Assembly (NCBI RefSeq): GCF_026340095.1
Contig: NZ_JAPEPO010000001.1
Location: 7,956,501 to 8,020,500, forward strand
Origin: Streptomyces sp. NBC_01446
GTDB lineage: Bacteria > Actinomycetota > Actinomycetes > Streptomycetales > Streptomycetaceae
Direction of reading: 5' to 3'
Length of the DNA: 64,000 nucleotides
In this document: positions 59,242 through 64,000 of the stretch, piece by piece
Layout of the letters: each line of letters begins with the position of its first letter
Position numbering within the stretch: position 1 is the stretch's first letter
Program-made: the position numbers and the translations under genes
The notes under the pieces: generated by a model
The model's input: only the letters and a program-made list of their open reading frames with translations
Told to the model about the DNA's origin: nothing
Databases searched by the model: none

Positions 59242-59287
59242 GCCGAACGGGGGTGCGCCCGAAGCGGGCCGCCGCTCCGCTGCTCCG

Positions 59288-60370
59288 TCAGCTGTCGGCC
59301 GTCGTGTCGGCGGGCATCGTGCCGGACTTGTCGACGACGGTGCGGCGCAGGATCGCGTTCGTCCCCGCCAGTTTCATGCCCTTGCCGTCCTTGTCCAGGT
59401 ACGAGCGTGAGCCGAGGTAGGTGAGGCTCTCGCTGTCGAAGATCCACTCACTGCGGCTCGCGGACCTGTCGTCCTGGCGCGCGACGCCGACCCCGTGGCG
59501 CCCCGCGGCGTCGACCGCGTCGGGAATCCGCTTGATGCCCGGGATGCGCGCGACGGCTTTGTAGAGCGCCGCGGCGTTCTTCGGCGGCATCACCGTCTCG
59601 TCGAGGAGGGACCCGATCTTCTCGAAGACGGCCTGGTCCTCGGACTCGCGGCCCCCGGTCCGGGTCCCGGCGTAGAGCTCGTCGAGGAGCTGGTCCGGGT
59701 CGGTGGGCAGCGAGGCCAGCCAGGCGTACGTCGGACTCTCCAGGCCGGGGGCCAGTGCGTCCGTCGACTTGTAGGGGAGGAGCTGCCCGGACATCGGAAC
59801 GCCCCTGCCGGTCTCCTTCATGGTGCCGAGGGTTTTCACCGGCTTGGACGTCTGCGCCATCCAGACCTCGCGCCGGTGCGGGGCGCCGAGTTCGACGGGC
59901 CCGGCGAACGTGCCCTCGTTCGAGCGGACGGTGCTGCGTACGTACACGTACTGGCCGTCCTTGACCGGTGCGGTGTCCGTCCGGAGGGACGCGTCGGCGA
60001 TCTGGTTCAGAAGGACGGTGGCTCCGCCGTCCGACGCGGGAGCCTGCGCCACGGGCGTCGCTCCGTGGTCGTCGCCGGTGAAGGTGAGGGTGGCGGCCAG
60101 CGCGCCCGTGAGCGCCAGGGCCGCGACGGGGACGGCCACCGCGGGGCGCAGGAGACGTCGCCGCAGCGGGGTGGGGGCGGCGCTCGCCCGGCCGTGCGGC
60201 GGAGTGGCGGCTGCGACGCTCTCGTGGTGGAGGTCGATCTGCTGCATCAGGATGTCCTTGTGGTGGCGGTGTCGCCCCCGCGGCAGATCCCATTCGGGCG
60301 CCTCGGGCAGAAGCCGTGACACCTCCTGGGCCTCCTCGCGGTCACTCCCGGAGGGATGTGCTGCGTTCAT
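59288..60370 (-). CDS. CU044_5270 family membrane protein (sigma-factor partner)
   Basis: A 360-residue single-pass membrane protein. An acidic cytoplasmic N-terminus (EEAQEVSRLLPEAPEWDLPR) is followed by a basic stretch, a membrane helix at about 72-95 (AVAVPVAALALTGALAATLT), and a long extracellular domain (VLLNQIADASLRTDTAPVKD, YVYVRSTVRSNEG, YKAVARIPGIKRIPDAVDAA). This is the CU044_5270 layout found next to ECF sigma factors in actinobacteria. There is no H-x-x-x-C-x-x-C zinc anti-sigma motif. Its ATG overlaps the sigma gene stop (ATGA). Inferred role: sensing or anti-sigma control. Confidence 0.87.
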   Translation of the reverse strand: MNAAHPSGSDREEAQEVSRLLPEAPEWDLPRGRHRHHKDILMQQIDLHHESVAAATPPHGRASAAPTPLRRRLLRPAVAVPVAALALTGALAATLTFTGDDHGATPVAQAPASDGGATVLLNQIADASLRTDTAPVKDGQYVYVRSTVRSNEGTFAGPVELGAPHRREVWMAQTSKPVKTLGTMKETGRGVPMSGQLLPYKSTDALAPGLESPTYAWLASLPTDPDQLLDELYAGTRTGGRESEDQAVFEKIGSLLDETVMPPKNAAALYKAVARIPGIKRIPDAVDAAGRHGVGVARQDDRSASRSEWIFDSESLTYLGSRSYLDKDGKGMKLAGTNAILRRTVVDKSGTMPADTTADS

Positions 60371-60984
60371 CGGGTTTCCTCCCGCAGGGGCAGGGCCGCG
60401 AACGCGGCCTCACTCGATACCTCTCCGCGGCCGGAGCGCGGTTCCGGTGTTTCCTGCTGACTCAGCCGCCGCAGTTTGGCGCGCGCCCGGGACAGCCGCG
60501 AGCGGACCGTGCCCACGGGGACGCCCAACGCCTCCGCCGCCTGCGCGTAGTCGAGCCCGGCCCAGACACACAAGGCGATCACGTCCCGCTCGGGGCGCCG
60601 CAGTTCGGCCAACGAGCTGTGGATACGGACGAGTTGGCGGGCGTCGTCGATACGGCCCGCCGTCTCCTCCGAGAAGTCGTCCACGTAGGGTACGGCGGGC
60701 TGGCGGGCCAGGAAGGCGAGCCGGCGCCGCAGACCGCGCCGGGCGTTGTGCGCCTTGTTCGTCGCGATGCCGTAGAGCCAGGGCCCGAGGGGCGCGTCGG
60801 CGTCGGGGTCGAGTCGCTCCCTGGTCGCCCACGCGGTCAGGAACGTGTCGGACATGATCTCTTCGGCGAGCGACCAGTCGCCGGTCAGGCGCAGGGCGTG
60901 GTTGTAGATCGCCCGCGCGTACTCCTCATACAGGTCGGCGAACGCCTCGCGGTCCCCTGCCCGGATCCGTGCACGCATCCGCAC
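60367..60984 (-). CDS. ECF-type RNA polymerase sigma factor
   Basis: A 205-residue sigma-70 family ECF factor. Region 2: REAFADLYEEYARAIYNHAL, WSLAEEIMSDTFLTAWATRE and LGPWLYGIATNKAHNARRGL. Region 4: LRRPERDVIALCVWAGLDYA and EALGVPVGTVRSRLSRARAK. A short Arg-rich tail follows. GGGAG lies just before the ATG. Translationally coupled to the CU044_5270 gene. Its target promoters are unknown; autoregulation from the 115-bp divergent gap (60985-61099) is plausible. Confidence 0.93.
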   Translation of the reverse strand: MRMRARIRAGDREAFADLYEEYARAIYNHALRLTGDWSLAEEIMSDTFLTAWATRERLDPDADAPLGPWLYGIATNKAHNARRGLRRRLAFLARQPAVPYVDDFSEETAGRIDDARQLVRIHSSLAELRRPERDVIALCVWAGLDYAQAAEALGVPVGTVRSRLSRARAKLRRLSQQETPEPRSGRGEVSSEAAFAALPLREETR

Positions 60985-61099
60985 TCCCTCTCATCGCGCT
61001 TCACATCCGGTACCTCTCCGCACTCCGGTACGCGTTCCGGTGACCTGCGCCACACCGGCAACTCGCGGTGGTCGCACCCGCTGCCGGTGAGGGAGCCGC

Positions 61100-61621
61100 A
61101 TGAGGGACATGACGGGCCGTCCGACGTGCTGGTCGGTGCTGACGGCGATGGGAGCGGCCGCACTCGCTCGGCGGGGACACGGCGGCGGAGTGATGGCGGC
61201 GGATCACCGCATCATGGCGGGCGCCGATCTGGACGGGAGCGTCAACGGGTCTGTCGCCACCACGGGCCTCGACCGGCTCTTCGTGCTGATGAGAAATGCG
61301 AGCCGGGGCCGCGGAACGACCCGTGAGGAGTTCTGGTGGCATCTGCGTGGCTGGCGCCGGAGCCCGCGCCCGCGCGCGTCCGGGCACCGGACCCGCACCG
61401 ACCTGTCCCCGCTGATGCGACAGCTGGACAGAGCGCTCCCGCTCCCGCCCGAGGCGGTCGACGCCATGACCGACGCGATCGGCACGATCACCGCGGACCG
61501 CGCCGTAGTCGTCGGGCGGGCCTGGCAGGGCGCCTTCTTCGACCTTCACCCGCGGTGCCGGGACAGGCGTGTCCTGTCCGGGCCGTCCCCGCGCTTCCCC
61601 GAGATCGAGTTCGTGCCCTGA
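61100..61621 (+). CDS. Hypothetical protein
   Basis: A 173-residue protein I do not recognise. The N-terminal 35 residues are Ala/Gly-rich, the centre is Arg-rich with a Trp cluster (EEFWWHLRGWRRSPRPRASG), and the C-terminal half has a helix LPLPPEAVDAMTDAIGTITA and a final FFDLHPRCRDRRVLSG. GGTGAGGGAG lies before the ATG; a second ATG at 61193 also has a nearby GGAG. No signal peptide or membrane helix is convincing. Divergent from the ECF sigma gene and convergent with the DUF5997 gene. Confidence 0.55.
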   Translation: MRDMTGRPTCWSVLTAMGAAALARRGHGGGVMAADHRIMAGADLDGSVNGSVATTGLDRLFVLMRNASRGRGTTREEFWWHLRGWRRSPRPRASGHRTRTDLSPLMRQLDRALPLPPEAVDAMTDAIGTITADRAVVVGRAWQGAFFDLHPRCRDRRVLSGPSPRFPEIEFVP

Positions 61622-61663
61622 CAGGCCGGAGGCGAAGCCGGGGAGGTCGGTCAGGCCGGGAGG

Positions 61664-62068
61664 TCAGGAACGCTGGTCGCCGGACTGCTCGGCGCGCTGC
61701 GCGTTCCGCTCCTTGATGCGGACGGCTTCCTTGCGCACCGCGGCCTGGGTGGCACGCTCCTGCTGGAGCCACTCGGGGCTCTCGGTCTTCAGCGCCTCGA
61801 TCTGCTCCGTGGTGAGCGCCTCGGTGATCCCGCCACGGGCGAGACCCGAGATCGAGATGCCGAGCTTGGAGGCGACGACGGGCCGGGGGTGCGGGCCGTT
61901 GAGCCGCAGCTCCTGGAGCCACTCGGGCGGATCGGCCTGCAGCGCGTTGAGCTCGCTGCGCGAGACGACACCCTCCTGGAACTCGGCGGGGGTGGCCTCG
62001 AGGTACACACCCAGCTTCTTGGCCGCGGTCGCGGGCTTCATGGTCTGGGTGGTCTGGTGCGACGTCAT
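61664..62068 (-). CDS. DUF5997 family protein
   Basis: A 134-residue cytosolic protein. It begins TSHQTTQTMKPATAAKKLGV and continues LEATPAEFQEGVVSRSELNA, PPEWLQELRLNGPHPRPVVA and SKLGISISGLARGGITEALT, ending in a charged helix (VRKEAVRIKERNAQRAEQSG). The two P-x-E-W-L-Q repeats and the SKLGIS...LARGG segment resemble small HTH folds, so DNA binding is possible (inference). It is divergent from a LysR-effector-only gene with a perfect inverted repeat between them. The start lies 7 nt after TACCCT without a ribosome site (leaderless). Confidence 0.85.
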   Translation of the reverse strand: MTSHQTTQTMKPATAAKKLGVYLEATPAEFQEGVVSRSELNALQADPPEWLQELRLNGPHPRPVVASKLGISISGLARGGITEALTTEQIEALKTESPEWLQQERATQAAVRKEAVRIKERNAQRAEQSGDQRS

Positions 62069-62077
62069 GGTGTCAAG

Positions 62078-62120
62078 GGTATCGACTGTGTGCGATACCT
62101 CCGACCACGACCGGTAACCT
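62078..62120. promoter_or_regulatory. Divergent promoter with perfect inverted repeat
   Basis: GGTATCG (62078-62084) and CGATACC (62093-62099) are perfect 7-bp arms around ACTGTGTG. The left arm overlaps the minus-strand -10 (TACCCT, 62081-62076) of the DUF5997 gene; the right arm overlaps the -35 area of the plus-strand gene, whose -10 TAACCT (62115-62120) is 6 nt from its GTG. Confidence 0.65.
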
Positions 62121-62126
62121 GGCGGA

Positions 62127-62936
62127 GTGACAGGCTCGGATGTATCCCCTTCGTTCCGGCTCGCGTATGTCCCGGGAGTGACGCCCACCAAGTGGGTGCG
62201 GATCTGGAACGAGCGGCTGCCCGGCGTTCCGCTGACCCTCGTCGCTACTCCCGCCGGCGAGGCATCCGACGTATTGCGGGACCGTGGGGCGGACGCCGGC
62301 CTCGTGCGACTGCCGGTGGACCGGACCGTGCTCAGCGCGATCCCCCTCTACACCGAGACGACCGTGGTGGTGATCCCCAAGGACCACGTCGTGGCCGCGG
62401 TCGACGAGGTGTCCCTGGAGGATCTGGCCGACGAGACGGTGCTGCACCCCCTCGACGACACCCTCGTCTGGGAGCGGCTTCCCGGTGAGCCCGCGTTCGA
62501 GCGCCCGGAGACGACGGCGGACGCCGTCGAGCTGGTGGCCGCCGGGATCGGTGTGCTGGTGGTCCCGCAGTCGCTCGCCCGCCTGCACCACCGCAAGGAC
62601 CTCACCTACCGGCCGGTGACCGACGCCCCGGAGTCCCAGGTCGCGCTGTCGTGGCCGGAGGACGAGACCACCGATCTGGTGGAGGAGTTCATCGGCATCG
62701 TCCGCGGGCGGACGGTCAACAGCTCACGCGGCCGCACGGCGACCCCGCCGCAGCCCAAGGCCGCGCGTACCGACAAGAGCGGGGCGGCGCGGCAGAAGCC
62801 GGCCGCCGGGAAGAACCCGCGCGGCGGCGGCGCCAAGGGCGGCATCAAACCCGGGCCGAAGGGCGCTGCAAAGGGCGGCCCCAAGGGTGGTTCCAAGGGC
62901 GGCGCCAAGCGCGGGAAGCCGCGCCGCAGGCCGTAG
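62127..62936 (+). CDS. LysR-type effector-binding domain protein lacking an HTH, with basic tail
   Basis: A 269-residue protein. Residues 8-195 match a LysR substrate-binding domain (FRLAYVPGVTPTKWVRIWNE, VLRDRGADAGLVRLPVDRTV, AIPLYTETTVVVIPKDHVVA, AVELVAAGIGVLVVPQSLAR). There is no N-terminal helix-turn-helix. Instead the last 65 residues are a disordered, strongly basic Lys/Gly/Pro tail with GGAKGG, PKGAAKGG and KGGAKRGKPRRR repeats, which could bind DNA or RNA non-specifically. Probably leaderless (TAACCT-6-GTG). Divergent from DUF5997; together they may form a split regulator. Confidence 0.85.
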   Translation: MTGSDVSPSFRLAYVPGVTPTKWVRIWNERLPGVPLTLVATPAGEASDVLRDRGADAGLVRLPVDRTVLSAIPLYTETTVVVIPKDHVVAAVDEVSLEDLADETVLHPLDDTLVWERLPGEPAFERPETTADAVELVAAGIGVLVVPQSLARLHHRKDLTYRPVTDAPESQVALSWPEDETTDLVEEFIGIVRGRTVNSSRGRTATPPQPKAARTDKSGAARQKPAAGKNPRGGGAKGGIKPGPKGAAKGGPKGGSKGGAKRGKPRRRP

Positions 62937-63004
62937 TCGCGGCGGCGTCCGCGGGGACGGATATTCCGTTGCCCCGTACGGCTTCCGGGCGTGATGATCC
63001 CTGA

Positions 63005-63952
63005 ATGGCTTCGACTCCGAATCCTTCCGACGGCCGTGCCGGAATCACCGCGGCGCTCGTGGAGCGGTTGATCGCCGCCCAGTTCCCCCAGTGGAGCGGC
63101 CTCCCCGTGACACCGGTGGAGGTCGACGGCTGGGACAACAGGACGTACCGCCTGGGTGACGCGATGACGGCCCGCCTGCCCACCGGCGAGGGCTACGTTC
63201 CCGCGGTCGCCAAGGAGAACGAGTGGCTGCCGCGGCTCGCGCCCTCACTGCCCGTAGCCGTCCCGCCCGTCCTGGCCCAGGGCGAGCCCGGCGAGGGATA
63301 CCCCTTCCCGTGGTCCGTGCGCGGCTGGCTGCGCGGAGAGACGGCGGAGCGCGGCCGCATAGACGACATGACGCAGTTCGCGGTCTCGGTCGGCGAGTTC
63401 GTCCTCGCGCTGCAACGCTGCGACACCACCGGGGGACCGGCGGCCGGAAAGCACAGCTGGTACCGGGGCGCGTCGCTCACCCACTACGACGACGAGACCC
63501 GCCGCTGCCTCACGGCGCTGGAGGGCCATGTCGACACGCGCCGGGCGGCCGCCGTCTGGGAGGCCGCGCTCGCGGCGCGGTGGCAGGGTGCGCCGGTGTG
63601 GTTCCACGGAGACATCGCCACCGGCAACCTGCTCGTCGCCGACGGCGCACTCACGGCCGTCATCGACTTCGGCACGTCGGGCGTCGGTGACCCCGCCTGC
63701 GACCTGGTGATCACCTGGGGCTTGTTCTCCGGAGACAGCCGCGCGGCCTTCCGCCGCACGGTCGCCCAGGACGCCGGCACATGGGCCCGAGCCCGCGGCT
63801 GGTCCCTCTGGAAGTCCCTGCTGGTCATGTCGGAGTCCCTCGGCACCGACCCGGAGCGCACCGCGTCCAGCGACCGGGTGATCGACGAAGTCCTTGCCGA
63901 CCACGACCGATTCGGCGGAGTCGGCAACCGACCGCCTGCAAGCCGTAGCTGA
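63005..63952 (+). CDS. Aminoglycoside phosphotransferase-fold kinase
   Basis: A 315-residue APH-family small-molecule kinase. The N-lobe reads EVDGWDNRTYRLGDAMTARL and the catalytic Brenner-type motif is VWFHGDIATGNLLVADG (H-x-D-x-x-x-x-N), with the metal Asp in AVIDFGTSGVGDPACDL. It phosphorylates an unknown hydroxyl compound; chromosomal relatives are often annotated as antibiotic kinases but rarely proven. No good ribosome site precedes the ATG. The gap 62937-63004 and the end of the window (63953-64000) show nothing else. Confidence 0.9.
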   Translation: MASTPNPSDGRAGITAALVERLIAAQFPQWSGLPVTPVEVDGWDNRTYRLGDAMTARLPTGEGYVPAVAKENEWLPRLAPSLPVAVPPVLAQGEPGEGYPFPWSVRGWLRGETAERGRIDDMTQFAVSVGEFVLALQRCDTTGGPAAGKHSWYRGASLTHYDDETRRCLTALEGHVDTRRAAAVWEAALAARWQGAPVWFHGDIATGNLLVADGALTAVIDFGTSGVGDPACDLVITWGLFSGDSRAAFRRTVAQDAGTWARARGWSLWKSLLVMSESLGTDPERTASSDRVIDEVLADHDRFGGVGNRPPASRS

Positions 63953-64000
63953 GGTCCTGTGACGATGGGCACGAGGCCGCGCGGCTCTACTGCTCAACTC

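Overview
The window is high-GC actinobacterial chromosome, almost certainly Streptomyces. Third-codon positions are nearly all G/C, GTG starts are common, and several genes begin directly on the first transcribed base (a TANNNT -10 box 6-7 nt before the start codon). The gene families are typical of the genus: a SpoIIE/GAF/PAS phosphatase, DUF1707, DUF5997, AldO, secreted GH16 and beta-helix proteins, and CU044_5270 with an ECF sigma factor. No rRNA, tRNA, CRISPR array, PKS or NRPS was seen.

Layout. 0.2-2.8 kb: a YceI protein and a TetR/TetX-like monooxygenase pair with matching palindromic operators. 2.8-4.8 kb: an M13 metallopeptidase. 4.9-11.6 kb: a sugar ABC importer (binding protein, two permeases, GH3 glycosidase) with a LacI regulator, the gene order of a bxl (xylo-oligosaccharide) operon. 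11.8-22.3 kb: alditol oxidase, a repeat-rich surface protein, an MBL hydrolase, a large secreted beta-helix/PDZ protein, an ArsR-like regulator divergent from a peptide deformylase paralogue, a HEAT protein, an SDR and a secreted GH16 glucanase. 22.6-25.6 kb: an IS200/IS605-type element whose tnpA is frameshifted and whose tnpB is split by an IS3-family element with 3-bp target repeats. 25.6-32.1 kb: an acyl-CoA catabolic cluster (acyl-CoA dehydrogenase, acyl-CoA ligase, TetR, MatC-like carrier, frameshifted class III CoA-transferase). 32.0-37.4 kb: a Vat/CatB-type acetyltransferase, a peptidoglycan-binding membrane protein, a coiled-coil/Mrr-nuclease/TerD fusion and lipoamide dehydrogenase. 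37.5-42.8 kb: a molybdate locus (Mop, modABC, two HTH-TOBE regulators, a small molybdopterin enzyme). 42.8-53.2 kb: GNAT proteins, a PAS-PAS-GAF-SpoIIE-ATPase phosphatase, RidA, DUF1707, TetR, three alpha/beta hydrolases, a Cache protein and a GntR regulator. 53.2-59.2 kb: a polyamine-type ABC operon (ATPase, binding protein, two permeases) followed by a glutaminase-STAS fusion. 59.3-64 kb: an ECF sigma factor with its CU044_5270 partner, a hypothetical gene, the DUF5997 / LysR-effector-only divergent pair, and an APH-fold kinase.

How they work together. Most of the window is nutrient capture and its local control: oligosaccharide import with intracellular hydrolysis, secreted glucan hydrolysis, molybdate uptake feeding a Mo enzyme, polyamine or amino-acid uptake next to glutaminase, and acyl-CoA catabolism. 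Scattered among these are possible self-protection genes (TetX-like oxygenase, Vat-like acetyltransferase, APH-like kinase, deformylase paralogue).

The most unusual items are the Mrr-TerD fusion, the DUF5997/LysR-effector pair around a perfect inverted repeat, the deformylase with a changed motif I behind a paired TTTGCAAA operator, the nested IS elements, and a 58-bp exact tandem duplication carrying the promoter of a DUF1707 gene.
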